From JBDKJS01 sp039806065 (lineage in GTDB: Bacteria; Bacteroidota; Bacteroidia; AKYH767-A; 2013-40CM-41-45): a DNA stretch of 42,742 nt. The stretch is from positions 1 to 42,742 of the forward strand of contig JBDKJS010000094.1 of assembly GCA_039806065.1 (NCBI GenBank). The letters are read 5' to 3'. Within the stretch, counting starts at the first letter, position 1. Each line of letters starts with the position of its first letter. The position numbers and the translations under genes are program-made. Shown piece after piece: positions 9,572 to 18,838 of this stretch. The notes under the pieces were generated by a model. It was not told the DNA's origin. It ran no database searches and saw only the letters and a list, made by a program, of their open reading frames with translations.

Positions 9572-10683
9572 TCAGGTAGAGAGAAATAGCATGAAATAGG
9601 GTAGTGGTCACTCAACACTACCTTATTTGTTTTGAAATTATAAAGATTTATATTTCTACTGAATAGTAGATAGTCGATCCTGAAACTTGGGAAGGCACCA
9701 ATATATGTTTTGCCCCATCCACTACCTGCCTCACGAAATCCATCTTTCAATCCATCGGCTATTTGATGGTAAGTATAGCTGGTGGGCGTGTCATTAAAAT
9801 CACCGCATACTATTACCTTAAAGGGACTCGTTGCTATACTTTCTGCAATTTCATCTATTTGTTGAGATCTAATTATAAAAGCTTTCTTTAATCGCTTAAA
9901 TATTTTTAAAACTCCTCCAACTTCATTTTGGGCAACTTCACTGCCTATATTTTCAATAAATTTATAATCTTCTCTTTTAAACCGAATGGACTCAAGGTGG
10001 ATATTAAAAAGTCTCACCGTATCAGAATTGATTTTTAGATCAGCAAACTGAAATGAATGAACGCCATGTTTCTGCTCAAATGAAATTTCACCTTTATTTA
10101 CGATCGGAAATTTACTGTAAATAGCCAATCCAAAATGATCGGCTTGGCGAACTGTTGATTGGTAACTTATATGACTATAGCCAGTGTTAAGAATGTTTTT
10201 TAACGAATCACGGTTATTCATATGCAGTTCTGGTCGTTCACTAGTAAAATATTCTTGGAAGCAAACTATAGCGGCATTTTCTTTTTGTAGAAAATTAAAT
10301 ATCTTAGATTTACTCTGATGGCTATGCAACCAATTATACAAGTCAAAGTTTCTAACATTCCAACTCATTATCTTATAGGTTGTATTTTGGTCAATATTCA
10401 CTTCGCTATTCCCGAGTTGGTAGATCCCCGTGGCTCTATTTAATCCAATCACTATAGTGATAATACTGATGAGTGCAAATTTTTTTTTGGATAAGATCCA
10501 CCAAACAATGAATACCATATTCGCACTAAGTAGGGTGCCAAAAGCAAGGCCAAAAAAACTAAGTATCCACCATGAACCAGGACTTATGTATGATGCACAG
10601 TAGGAAAGAAGAAGGCCACCTGCAGCAACCAAATTGAGTGCCAATATTAATTTTTGGAAGAGAGAAATGGAATTTGTTTCCAC
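9568..10683 (-). CDS. Membrane-anchored endonuclease/exonuclease/phosphatase family protein
   Basis: This is a 371-residue protein with a GTG start. Three hydrophobic segments fill the first 90 residues, followed by a full EEP domain. The EEP motifs are in order: MSWNVRNFD near 107, CFQEY (the metal-binding Glu) near 140, NIHLES near 225, VCGDFNDTPTS near 290, RIDYLLFS near 335 and LSDHYPISC near 358 (the catalytic Asp-His). The active site appears intact. Family members cleave DNA, RNA, phosphoinositides or sphingomyelin, so the substrate is open; the membrane anchor would place the domain at the envelope. This architecture (TM-EEP) is common in Bacteroidota. It overlaps the preceding gene tail-to-tail by four bases. 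Confidence 0.85.
   Translation of the reverse strand: METNSISLFQKLILALNLVAAGGLLLSYCASYISPGSWWILSFFGLAFGTLLSANMVFIVWWILSKKKFALISIITIVIGLNRATGIYQLGNSEVNIDQNTTYKIMSWNVRNFDLYNWLHSHQSKSKIFNFLQKENAAIVCFQEYFTSERPELHMNNRDSLKNILNTGYSHISYQSTVRQADHFGLAIYSKFPIVNKGEISFEQKHGVHSFQFADLKINSDTVRLFNIHLESIRFKREDYKFIENIGSEVAQNEVGGVLKIFKRLKKAFIIRSQQIDEIAESIATSPFKVIVCGDFNDTPTSYTYHQIADGLKDGFREAGSGWGKTYIGAFPSFRIDYLLFSRNINLYNFKTNKVVLSDHYPISCYFSLPD
9600..9622 (+). terminator. Possible hairpin terminator inside the convergent EEP gene
   Basis: A perfect 7-base stem (GGTAGTG with CACTACC) and a 9-base loop lie about 29 bases after the stop of the MuiA-like gene, followed by TTATTTG. It sits within the coding end of the opposite gene, and the T-run is poor, so this is a weak call. 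Confidence 0.25.
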
Positions 10684-10877
10684 TTAATTAGATTTATTGC
10701 CCTAAAATAGATAAAAAATTTGTTAGTAAGGGTGTTTAAATAAGTAGTAAGCAAAACGAAGTTTGAAAATCTATTGGGCTTATTTTCGTTAGCAATACAA
10801 ATTAACGGGATACATTAATTAACACAGCAAATGTTGATGAAAATTATCGGTAAAGCATTATAATAAAATTTAGTTTG

Positions 10878-12272
10878 ATGATAATAAATAAAGTACACTT
10901 TATTGCTATAGGTGGAAGTGCCATGCACAATTTAGCTTTAGCATTACATTACAATGGTTATCAGGTTACCGGTTCTGACGATGAAATTGCTGAACCATCA
11001 CTATCGCGCCTCAAGGGTGCTGGGCTATTGCCAGCTGCTATTGGCTGGTTTCCAGAAAAAATCAGCTCAGATTTAAGCTTTGTAATATTAGGCATGCATG
11101 CAAGGGAAGACAATCCTGAATTATTAGCAGCAAGGGCTCTCAATATTAAAGTATATTCTTATCCAGAATATTTGTATGAATTTAGTAAATCGAAAAGACG
11201 GGTGGTAGTAGGCGGAAGCCATGGAAAAACTTCTATAACTGCAATGGTAATGCATGTATTAAATACGCTTGCCTTTGATTTTGATTATATGGTTGGTGCT
11301 AAACTTCAAGGATTTGAAACAATGGTTAAATTGAGTAATGCACCACTCATAGTCTTAGAAGGCGATGAGTACTTAGCTTCGCCAGTTGATAGGCGTCCAA
11401 AATTTCATTTGTATCATCCTGATATTGCAGTTATCAGTGGTATAGCCTGGGATCACATCAATGTATTTCCTACTAAGGAGATTTATAATCTTCAATTTAA
11501 AGTTTTTGCCGAAATGGTTGATGAGAATGGCAGCCTTATTTATTGCAAAGATGATTTAGAGCTTGTGAACATTATTAATGGAGCCCAAACTAAAGCCAAG
11601 CTTTATCCTTACGGATTACCACAATTTGAAATTATAAATGGAATTACTTCAGTAATTGTGGAAGGGATTAAGTATCCATTAAAAGTATTTGGGAAGCACA
11701 ACCTTTACAACCTTAGGGCTGCACAACTTGTATGCAATCAATTAGGGGTAACCAACCAAAGTTTTTATAGCTCCATGGTTGAATTTAAGGGAGCAGCACG
11801 TAGGCTAGAATGTTTGTCGAGTAATGAGCATGTGTCAGTTTATAAAGATTTTGCTCATAGTCCCTCTAAACTAAAAGCTACTTCTCAAGCTGTGAAAGAG
11901 CAATTCCAAGGGCGTAAGGTAATTGCTGTAATGGAATTGCACACATTTAGCAGTTTAAATGAAAGTTTTTTGGAGGAATATGCTCATTGCATGGATGATC
12001 CAGATCATGCTATAGTATATTTTAATCCCCAAACTATAGCACATAAAAAACTCAAACCTGTTACTGAATCACAAATATGTGCAGCTTTCAAACGACCTGA
12101 TTTGGAAGTAATCACTGATAGTAAGCTGCTTGAAGCTAGGCTACTCGCAATTGTTAAGCAAGGTCAAGTTTACCTTCTCATGTCATCTGGCACTTTTGAT
12201 GGAATGGATCAGCAATCGATGGCCGATCAACTGGTGAATGCAGTCAAGGAAACTGAAAAATTAAAAAAATAA
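10878..12272 (+). CDS. mpl: UDP-N-acetylmuramate:tripeptide ligase (Mpl-type Mur ligase)
   Basis: This is a 464-residue cytoplasmic Mur ligase. It begins with the MurC/Mpl N-domain (HFIAIGGSAMHNLALAL, then GSDDEI). The ATP-binding P-loop GGSHGKTS lies near 112, the VLEGDEYLASPVDRRPKF block near 160, GIAWDHINVFPT near 193, and KDFAHSPSKLKAT near 325. The GDEY-xx-SP-xD-RRPKF segment and the length fit Mpl, which attaches recovered L-Ala-D-Glu-mDAP tripeptide to UDP-MurNAc during peptidoglycan recycling, better than MurC. The ATG at 10878 was chosen over a TTG three bases earlier. The DUF1573 gene follows by 14 bases, so they are probably co-transcribed. The Mpl/MurC distinction is by motif only. 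Confidence 0.85.
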   Translation: MIINKVHFIAIGGSAMHNLALALHYNGYQVTGSDDEIAEPSLSRLKGAGLLPAAIGWFPEKISSDLSFVILGMHAREDNPELLAARALNIKVYSYPEYLYEFSKSKRRVVVGGSHGKTSITAMVMHVLNTLAFDFDYMVGAKLQGFETMVKLSNAPLIVLEGDEYLASPVDRRPKFHLYHPDIAVISGIAWDHINVFPTKEIYNLQFKVFAEMVDENGSLIYCKDDLELVNIINGAQTKAKLYPYGLPQFEIINGITSVIVEGIKYPLKVFGKHNLYNLRAAQLVCNQLGVTNQSFYSSMVEFKGAARRLECLSSNEHVSVYKDFAHSPSKLKATSQAVKEQFQGRKVIAVMELHTFSSLNESFLEEYAHCMDDPDHAIVYFNPQTIAHKKLKPVTESQICAAFKRPDLEVITDSKLLEARLLAIVKQGQVYLLMSSGTFDGMDQQSMADQLVNAVKETEKLKK

Positions 12273-12286
12273 ATAATTAGGTAATT

Positions 12287-13090
12287 ATGAAAAATTCAAT
12301 TAAGTTATTTACAAAGGTTTTGCTAGTAGTATTGCTGTCGCAACCTACCCAAGCGCAGCAAACCATAGCTGGTAAGAAAACTATACAAGATAAGTATGCC
12401 AAGAAAATCGGTAACTTAAGGTTTAGTAAGGCCACTGTTCATTTTAAAAAAATATTTAGCAATGAAGTAATGACTGACACCATTCAAGTAATGAATAATG
12501 CTAGCTACACCATAAAATTAGGCCAGGCGCGCACGGCATCGCACTTAAAGGTGAAAATGGAGGCTGACAGCCTCCTACCCGATAGTGCGACCAATATAAT
12601 TATTTACTATGATGCCGCTAAGCGCAATGATTTTGGAATGGTCGTTGAGCGAATTATGATTACTACTACAGACAGTTTGGTTAAGAATAAATTAATCAAT
12701 GTTAGCGCATCCATTGAGCCTTATTTTGCACCCATGACAGCCGAAGATTCTTCATTGGCGCCAAGAGCCACGCTACTTGATACCCTTTTAAATTATGGTG
12801 AAGTAAAACAAGGAGATTCAATTCATGCAAAGGTAAGGGTAATAAATACGGGTAAACGGCCGCTGCAAATACACACAGCCAAAACCAGTTCTGGAACTGT
12901 AACCAGTAAAATTGAAAATAGACTGGTAGCGCCAGGAGATACTACTGCGGTTAATTTGTTGCTAAGAACTGCAAGTATCATTGGCGATGATACAAAGAAA
13001 GTTGTAATTTATTGTAATGATCCCTATCGGCCAAAACCCGAATTTTTACTCCGTGGCAAAACAATTGCTATAAAACGAGATGACCACTAA
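12287..13090 (+). CDS. DUF1573-domain exported protein
   Basis: This is a 267-residue protein with a clear signal peptide (MKNSIKLF then a hydrophobic core, cleavage near TQAQQ). Two Ig-like repeats follow: one at about 55-130 and one at about 165-255. The second contains LLNYGEVKQGDSIHAKVRVI-type text followed by NTGKRPLQI, a textbook DUF1573 unit with its FGxVxxG...F.nxG pattern. DUF1573 domains are abundant in Bacteroidota envelopes and resemble the ASH/choice-of-anchor beta-sandwich; no enzymatic role is known. It is 14 bases after the Mpl gene and overlaps or abuts the M61 peptidase gene. Confidence 0.8.
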   Translation: MKNSIKLFTKVLLVVLLSQPTQAQQTIAGKKTIQDKYAKKIGNLRFSKATVHFKKIFSNEVMTDTIQVMNNASYTIKLGQARTASHLKVKMEADSLLPDSATNIIIYYDAAKRNDFGMVVERIMITTTDSLVKNKLINVSASIEPYFAPMTAEDSSLAPRATLLDTLLNYGEVKQGDSIHAKVRVINTGKRPLQIHTAKTSSGTVTSKIENRLVAPGDTTAVNLLLRTASIIGDDTKKVVIYCNDPYRPKPEFLLRGKTIAIKRDDH

Positions 13091-14804
13091 CATGCACCAA
13101 TATCACATCAGTAGTTCTTATGCTTCGAATCATTTTATTGAAGTAACTTATCGGTTTAAGAATGATGGCAAGCAAGAATTAAATTTTCACCTTCCGGCAT
13201 GGCGTCCGGGAAGGTATGAAATGGGAAATTTTGTAAAAAATATTCAACAAATAAATTTTTATGATTCAGAAGGCAACCGAATAACGGCCAACCGCATGGC
13301 TAAGGATCATTGGCAATTATTAGATGTCGATGCTTCTGAAATAGTAGTTAAGTATGCTTACTATTGCAATAAATTGGATGCCGGTTCCTGCTTTGTAGAT
13401 AAAGATTTTTTATACCTGAATTTTGGTAACTGTATGATCTATGAGGCCTCAGCAATGTGTGAAACTTGTAGCGTTACTATAAATACGCACCATGAATTTC
13501 CTATCCTATGTGTAACTGAGGTGATTGATCGAACTTGCTACTTCAATGATTTCCATCACTTAGTGGATAGCCCACTTTTTGCGGTAAGAGCGTATCAAGA
13601 AAAAAGTTTTTTAGTTGGAGCAACAAAGTTTAATGTAGTTTTTTTTGGCAATTGCACCATTGAATGGGATCGTGTGTTGACCGACTTTTATAAATTCACG
13701 GAACATCAAATAAAGGTGATGAAGTATTTTCCTGTAAAAGAGTATTCTTTTTTTACAATTGCGATGCCAGACTTCTTTTATCATGGCGTTGAACACACTT
13801 CATCCACTATCCTAGCACTGGGGCCAGCTGAAAAATTGATGGAAGAGAAGGGCTATCTAAACCTTTTAGGAGTAGCCAGTCATGAGTTGTATCATGTTTG
13901 GAATATAAAAACATTGCGACCGGCCTCGATGTGGCCTTATCGTTACCAGGAGGAGAACTATTGCGATTTGGGATATGTTTACGAAGGAGTGACAACCTAT
14001 TTAGGTGATTTGTTTTTAAGGCAGTCCAGAGTAATAAGTAGGGAACAGTTTTTTAATGAAATAGGGTCGCGTCTTAATAAGCATCAACATAACCCGGCAA
14101 GGCTAACCATGCCGGTAGCAGAAGCCTCCATTCAAACTTGGATAGATGGCTATGTGGCAGGCATACCATGGCGTAAAACAAGTATTTACGATGAGGGTTC
14201 TTTGTTGGCATTAATTATAGATTTAAACATCATAATAGAATGCAATGGAGCTTATAGTATTCATGATTTTATGCGTGAACTGTATGATGTTTATCTAATT
14301 GAAAAAAGAGGGTACACCTTGCAGGATATAAAGCTTGTGTTAGAAAGATTTTTGGGAAAAAGAGGAAGCGATTTAATTGATCAATTTGCTTATAGCACTA
14401 GAGATATGTTGGAAGCCATCAGTACACTGCTGCCTCAATTGGGCGTAACGGTCGAGATGAAAAAAAGTAATAGTGTTTTTGAGGATAAGTTTGGGTTTAC
14501 CATTAGTTATTCTAAGGATGGCCACAAAGTGGGCAATGTGTGGCCGAGTAGCCCAGCTGTCAAGGGCGGTTTGGCACCTGGCGATGAAATATATTCACTA
14601 AATGGTGAAAGGTATGAGTTCCTAGATGGTAGTGAAATTGAAGTAGGTTCAACCATTCAATTGAAAGTATACAATAGCAGGGAGCAACCGTATGAGGTTA
14701 CCCTACACAGTGATGGGCAATCTTATTTCAATTCATACCAACTGAAAAGCAAAACTAACAAAACACCCATTGAGGGCGCTTTGCAACGTAAATGGCTTGG
14801 TTAA
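13080..14804 (+). CDS. M61-family glycyl aminopeptidase with PDZ domain
   Basis: This 574-residue protein has the M61 layout: an N-terminal beta-rich domain (HISSSYASNHFIEVTY, HLPAWRPGRYEMGNF), a zinc-peptidase domain with HELYHVWN at about 268-275 and a downstream EGVTTYLGD that supplies the third ligand, and a C-terminal PDZ domain at about 475-555 (GLAPGDEIYSLNG). The PDZ, the HExxH and the WRPGRYE signature are all intact. M61 enzymes remove N-terminal Gly or Ala. No signal peptide is seen. The ATG at 13080 overlaps the DUF1573 gene by 11 bases. An ATG at 13092, two bases past that gene's stop, is an equally good start and would remove four residues. Confidence 0.9.
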   Translation: MTTNMHQYHISSSYASNHFIEVTYRFKNDGKQELNFHLPAWRPGRYEMGNFVKNIQQINFYDSEGNRITANRMAKDHWQLLDVDASEIVVKYAYYCNKLDAGSCFVDKDFLYLNFGNCMIYEASAMCETCSVTINTHHEFPILCVTEVIDRTCYFNDFHHLVDSPLFAVRAYQEKSFLVGATKFNVVFFGNCTIEWDRVLTDFYKFTEHQIKVMKYFPVKEYSFFTIAMPDFFYHGVEHTSSTILALGPAEKLMEEKGYLNLLGVASHELYHVWNIKTLRPASMWPYRYQEENYCDLGYVYEGVTTYLGDLFLRQSRVISREQFFNEIGSRLNKHQHNPARLTMPVAEASIQTWIDGYVAGIPWRKTSIYDEGSLLALIIDLNIIIECNGAYSIHDFMRELYDVYLIEKRGYTLQDIKLVLERFLGKRGSDLIDQFAYSTRDMLEAISTLLPQLGVTVEMKKSNSVFEDKFGFTISYSKDGHKVGNVWPSSPAVKGGLAPGDEIYSLNGERYEFLDGSEIEVGSTIQLKVYNSREQPYEVTLHSDGQSYFNSYQLKSKTNKTPIEGALQRKWLG

Positions 14805-15181
14805 GCTATAGCGGCAATAACTGAAATTTCTACCCTAACATCCAGTGGTAGTTTTGCTACCTGCACTGTTTCACGTGCTGGGAAATCACTATCGAAGTAA
14901 CTACCATAAATTTCATTTACAGATTTAAAATCGTCCATATCTTTAAGAAATATAGATGTTTTTACAATATGCTTATAATTTATATTAGCAGCTTTTAAAA
15001 TTGCCCCTATATTTTTCATAACTTGATGAGTTTCTGATTCTAAGTTTGTGTTATTCAGTAATCCAGTGTCGGGGTTTATGGCTATTTGACCAGATAGATA
15101 AAGCATGTTACCGCTTTTCACAGCTTGGCTGTAGGGGCCAATTGGGTTAGGAGCTTCAGAGGTTTGAATGATGGTTTTCAT
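14801..15181 (-). CDS. ridA: RidA family reactive intermediate deaminase
   Basis: This is a 126-residue protein of the YjgF/YER057c/UK114 family. Diagnostic segments are EAPNPIGPYSQAVKSGN at the N-terminus, LYLSGQIAINPDTG near 28, and the C-terminal RETVQVAKLPLDVRVEISVIA. The Arg near position 105 and the Glu near 120 match the residues that bind the carboxylate and activate water in RidA, which hydrolyses enamine/imine intermediates released by PLP enzymes. It overlaps the M61 gene tail-to-tail by four bases and is divergent from the TrpG/PabA gene. Confidence 0.92.
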   Translation of the reverse strand: MKTIIQTSEAPNPIGPYSQAVKSGNMLYLSGQIAINPDTGLLNNTNLESETHQVMKNIGAILKAANINYKHIVKTSIFLKDMDDFKSVNEIYGSYFDSDFPARETVQVAKLPLDVRVEISVIAAIA

Positions 15182-15225
15182 CTTTTTTTTGCAAAGAAAT
15201 AAAATATTTGAATTGAAATTCTAAC

Positions 15226-15233
15226 TACTTTTG
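15226..15233 (+). promoter_or_regulatory. Putative -7 element very close to the trpG/pabA start
   Basis: TACTTTTG is an exact TAnnTTTG match but ends only three bases before the GTG at 15237. If used, transcription would begin at about the start codon and give a leaderless or near-leaderless message. Confidence 0.3.
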
Positions 15234-15236
15234 ATT

Positions 15237-15809
15237 GTGGAATTATTGTTAATAGATAATTATGACTCTTTCACTTTCAACCTAGTACATTATTTTGAAT
15301 CCATTGATGCGGTCAATGTTTCTGTAGTTAGGAATGACAAAATTACTATTGATAGCATCTATCAATACGATGGTGTAATTTTATCGCCAGGTCCAGGGCT
15401 GCCCGAGCAATCGGGTCTATTAATGGAAGTGGTGAAGCATGCAATGGGTAACGTACCATTATTAGGTATTTGCTTGGGTATGCAAGCTATAGGACTTCAA
15501 GAGGGAGGCAAGTTAAAAAATCTTACAAACGTGTTTCACGGAATTGCTACTAAGATAAGGATAGATTTGGGAGATCCTATATTTAAGGATATGCCTTCAA
15601 CCATTGAAGTGGGCAGGTATCATAGTTGGGTGATTGATCCAAATTTTTTTCCTGCTACGCTGGTAGCTTCAGGTTTTGATGCGGCTGGAAATATAATGGC
15701 CTGTAGGCATAAAATTTATAATTGTAGTGCTGTGCAATTTCATCCTGAATCAATTTTAACTCCTTTGGGCCAAAAAATAATTGAAAATTGGGTACAACTA
15801 TGCAAATAA
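15237..15809 (+). CDS. pabA/trpG: Anthranilate/aminodeoxychorismate synthase glutaminase subunit
   Basis: This is a class I glutamine amidotransferase of 190 residues that supplies ammonia to chorismate-using synthases. It starts with the family hallmark LLLIDNYDSFTFNL. The oxyanion strand is SPGPGLPEQSG, the nucleophile is C79 in LLGICLGMQ, and the partner residues are H169 and E171 in AVQFHPES. I chose the GTG at 15237; a TTG at 15231 and a TTG at 15246 are alternatives, and the family usually begins two to three residues before LIDNYD. No trpE or pabB lies nearby, so it may serve both pathways, as is common in bacteria with a single copy. PBP1A follows after about 40 bases. Confidence 0.9.
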   Translation: MELLLIDNYDSFTFNLVHYFESIDAVNVSVVRNDKITIDSIYQYDGVILSPGPGLPEQSGLLMEVVKHAMGNVPLLGICLGMQAIGLQEGGKLKNLTNVFHGIATKIRIDLGDPIFKDMPSTIEVGRYHSWVIDPNFFPATLVASGFDAAGNIMACRHKIYNCSAVQFHPESILTPLGQKIIENWVQLCK

Positions 15810-15849
15810 TTGTTGACCTGCCCTTCATTTTGCACTAGTATTGCAATGC

Positions 15850-18192
15850 ATGAACTGGTCCATTTCAATGTTGTTGATTTTTTTAAACAAACTGAATAAG
15901 TTAAGGAGTAAACTTTCATTAAGTACTTATATAAAAAATAAGTATTTATTATGGCCTATTCGATGTTTTTACATATTATTGATTTATTGGATTTTTCTTG
16001 AGCTCAATCTGTTTTGGGCATTTGGCCGCCTACCCAATTTTGATGATGTAAAAAACCCGCCAGTGGCCATCGCATCAGAAGTATATGGAGTAGATTCCGT
16101 ATTAATTGCTAAATTTTATACAGAAAATAGAACGCCCATTCCTATCAATCAAGTTTCAGAGAATGCTATTAATGCCCTAATAGCAACCGAAGATATTCGG
16201 TTTAGACAGCATCATGGATTTGATTTAAAAGGATTACTCGCTGGTTTTTTTTCAACTGTGAAGGGCGATCAACGGGGAGCCAGCACGCTTACGCAGCAGT
16301 TAGCAAAAAATATGTTCCGAACGCGTGATGAGGTTAACCAAGGTTGGATGAGCCATTTACCAATTATAGGTAAGCTAATTGATAAAACCAAAGAATGGGC
16401 CATAGCCATTAAATTAGAGCTCTATTATTCTAAGGACGAAATTTTAGAGATGTATTTTAATACAGTTGAATTTGGGAATAATTGGTTTGGATTAAAGATA
16501 GCATCACAAAATTATTTTGGAAAACAGCCATCAGCACTTAACACTCAAGAGGCTGCAACACTAGTAGGCCTGTTAAAAGCCACCACCAGTTATAATCCAA
16601 TCAAGTATAAAGCTAGGTCGTTGCAAAGGCGAAATGTGGTTTTGTCACAGATGGAAAAATACAATTTCATTACCACTACTGAAGCTGATTCATTAAAACA
16701 GTTGCCAATAGTTTTAAAATCTAAAAATAAAAAGGGAAGCAACAATGAAGATTCCTACCTAAGAACTTATATTGAGAGTGTAGTTACCCCATGGTGTGAA
16801 GCTAATGGATATTTACTATATGAAGATGGATTAAAGATTTATACCACTATTGATTCTCGTTTACAAAAGTTTGCTGAAGAATCAACCACTAATCATTTAA
16901 AAAAATTGCAAAAGGAATTTTACCGCCAGTGGGGTAATAAAAATCCATGGGTTGATGATGAAGGAAATGAAATTCCAGAATTCTTAGAAAATAATATAAA
17001 AGTAACATCATCGTATAAGGACTTAGCTAAAGTGTTCAAAAGTAAAGACTCTGTTGAGTATTATTTGCGCAAGCCACACCCCACTAAAGTATTTACATGG
17101 TCGGGAATAAAAGATACGGTTATATCAGCATATGATTCCTTACGTCATTGCAGTGCAATTTTGCAAGCAGGATTTGTGGCCATGGATCCTTTTGATGCAT
17201 GTGTTAGGGCATATGTAGGTGGAATCGATTATAAGTACTTCAAGTATGATCATGTGGTGCAGGCAAGGCGTCAGCCAGGGAGTACATTTAAAACATTTGC
17301 TTATACCGCAGCAATAGATTGTGGGGGAAGTCCATGCGATGTAAGGCTTGATCAACCAGTAAAAATTATTTATGAGGGAGGGCAAGTATGGGAGCCCAAA
17401 AATAGCACAGGCGGTTTTAGCTACAAAAATAAAACATTAAGACGAGCGTTTGCTCAGTCTGTCAACTCCATTACCGCGCAGATCACAGAAGAAGTAGGCT
17501 GGCAAACCGTAATAGACTATGCTCGAATGATGGGCATCTCATCACCCTTAGCGGCAGTTCCTAGCATTTCATTAGGAAGTAGTGATGTTAGTGTTTACGA
17601 AATGGCCAAAGCTTATGGTGTAATTTTGAATGATGGATATAAATTCTCTCCAATCATTGTGAGTAGTGTTTATAGTAAGGACGGTAAAATGCTTGCCAAC
17701 TTTACAGCGCATAAAGTAAAAGTGCTTAGCGATGAAACTTGTTTTCTGATGCGGCATATGCTCCTGGGTGGTATTCAAGAACCTGGAGGTACCAGTCAGG
17801 CGTTGTGGGGTTACAATATTTTTGGGAATGGCAATGAAGTAGCAGGTAAAACAGGAACCACTTCAAATTATAGTGATGCCTGGTATGTAGCGCTTACTAG
17901 AAATTTGGTTTGTGCCACTTGGGTAGGAACCGATTTTAGAGCCATACATTTAAAAGGAGCTTCGGGGCAAGGTTCGCGAGCTGCGCTACCCATATTTGCT
18001 AAATTTATGGAAAAAGCATTGGCAGTGAAACATCCATTAATTAAAACGGGTAAATTTTCAAAACCAGTGGTGAAAATTTCTAAGCCCTATTATTGTGCAG
18101 CCATTGATTCGGCTCTAATGGCAGCTGATAGTTCAATGGCCGACACTTTACTACCTGCAATCACTGATACTTTGGAAACGATTATTGAGTAA
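15850..18192 (+). CDS. mrcA: Bifunctional penicillin-binding protein 1A (transglycosylase/transpeptidase)
   Basis: This is a class A PBP of about 780 residues. A single membrane anchor lies near 35-60. The GT51 glycosyltransferase domain carries the catalytic Glu in EDIRFRQHHG (E114) and GASTLTQQLAKN. The transpeptidase domain carries S478-x-x-K in PGSTFK, S537-V-N and K667-T-G in AGKTGTTSNYSD, all intact. It polymerises and cross-links peptidoglycan in the periplasm. The ATG at 15850 is preferred to an in-frame TTG at 15841; another ATG at 15868 is possible. The gene ends inside the 3' end of the convergent yhhN gene with an 11-base overlap. Confidence 0.95.
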   Translation: MNWSISMLLIFLNKLNKLRSKLSLSTYIKNKYLLWPIRCFYILLIYWIFLELNLFWAFGRLPNFDDVKNPPVAIASEVYGVDSVLIAKFYTENRTPIPINQVSENAINALIATEDIRFRQHHGFDLKGLLAGFFSTVKGDQRGASTLTQQLAKNMFRTRDEVNQGWMSHLPIIGKLIDKTKEWAIAIKLELYYSKDEILEMYFNTVEFGNNWFGLKIASQNYFGKQPSALNTQEAATLVGLLKATTSYNPIKYKARSLQRRNVVLSQMEKYNFITTTEADSLKQLPIVLKSKNKKGSNNEDSYLRTYIESVVTPWCEANGYLLYEDGLKIYTTIDSRLQKFAEESTTNHLKKLQKEFYRQWGNKNPWVDDEGNEIPEFLENNIKVTSSYKDLAKVFKSKDSVEYYLRKPHPTKVFTWSGIKDTVISAYDSLRHCSAILQAGFVAMDPFDACVRAYVGGIDYKYFKYDHVVQARRQPGSTFKTFAYTAAIDCGGSPCDVRLDQPVKIIYEGGQVWEPKNSTGGFSYKNKTLRRAFAQSVNSITAQITEEVGWQTVIDYARMMGISSPLAAVPSISLGSSDVSVYEMAKAYGVILNDGYKFSPIIVSSVYSKDGKMLANFTAHKVKVLSDETCFLMRHMLLGGIQEPGGTSQALWGYNIFGNGNEVAGKTGTTSNYSDAWYVALTRNLVCATWVGTDFRAIHLKGASGQGSRAALPIFAKFMEKALAVKHPLIKTGKFSKPVVKISKPYYCAAIDSALMAADSSMADTLLPAITDTLETIIE

Positions 18193-18838
18193 GCTTTTTA
18201 GTGAATGCCAATTTTTCGGAGCTCCACCCCAAAGCTATTAGTGCTTGAGCTGCAATATAGGTACCCATTATTAAAAAATTTTCATTCGGGATTGGTAGAT
18301 AAAATTTATTTACCGCTAGCAGGGTATCGCTCAAGGCAAAAGTAATTGCCCCTGCAATAACTAATGGGTTAACTTTAAAACTAAACAAAAGCATCACTGA
18401 AATAACCGAAGAATAAACGATGATCGGAAAAAATAAATCACCAACGAATGGCCGCATCAAGAAATTAAAACTGATGGCATATCCAAATATTAAAATGGAT
18501 ATAATTATTGAAGGGAGTTTCCTTGAGCTTGCACTGTTAAACAAGAGTATATAGCAAATGTGAGCTAATAGAAAACTCAATAAACCAAAAATGAAATAAT
18601 ACTCCTGATTGACTTGAAAGAACAGTAATCCATCGCCAAGTGCTGAAAAAAACAAAGCCAACGAGTAGAACCAAAGTTGTTTGCTAGCCATTTTTTTAGA
18701 ATATACGAGCGGAAATAGTGCAGGGGCAATCATTATTTTTGAGAAAAAACTCAGGGTCATACTATCCAAGTACACCGCAAGTGAATAGCCAGCAACTATT
18801 AAAATAAAAATGAAAAATTTTAGATGAATTGTCTTCAA
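18182..18838 (-). CDS. YhhN/TMEM86 family membrane protein (lysoplasmalogenase-like)
   Basis: This is a 218-residue integral membrane protein with about eight hydrophobic segments. It contains the YhhN signature blocks SALGDGLLFF near 66, LAHICYILLF near 90, GAITFALSDTLLAVN near 163 and MGTYIAAQALIALG near 192. The conserved acidic residues in the GD and SD pairs match those thought to be catalytic in TMEM86B, which cleaves the vinyl-ether bond of lysoplasmalogens. The bacterial activity is less well documented. The start is TTG and overlaps the SUI1 stop as TTGA, the last step of a five-gene minus-strand run, so expression probably depends on translational coupling. Confidence 0.8.
   Translation of the reverse strand: MKTIHLKFFIFILIVAGYSLAVYLDSMTLSFFSKIMIAPALFPLVYSKKMASKQLWFYSLALFFSALGDGLLFFQVNQEYYFIFGLLSFLLAHICYILLFNSASSRKLPSIIISILIFGYAISFNFLMRPFVGDLFFPIIVYSSVISVMLLFSFKVNPLVIAGAITFALSDTLLAVNKFYLPIPNENFLIMGTYIAAQALIALGWSSEKLAFTKKLTQ

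Noticed and set aside
10684..10877. Possible tRNA or small RNA in the gap before mpl
   Set aside because: No cloverleaf or T-loop consensus was seen; only AT-rich sequence with a weak promoter-like TATTTTCG.
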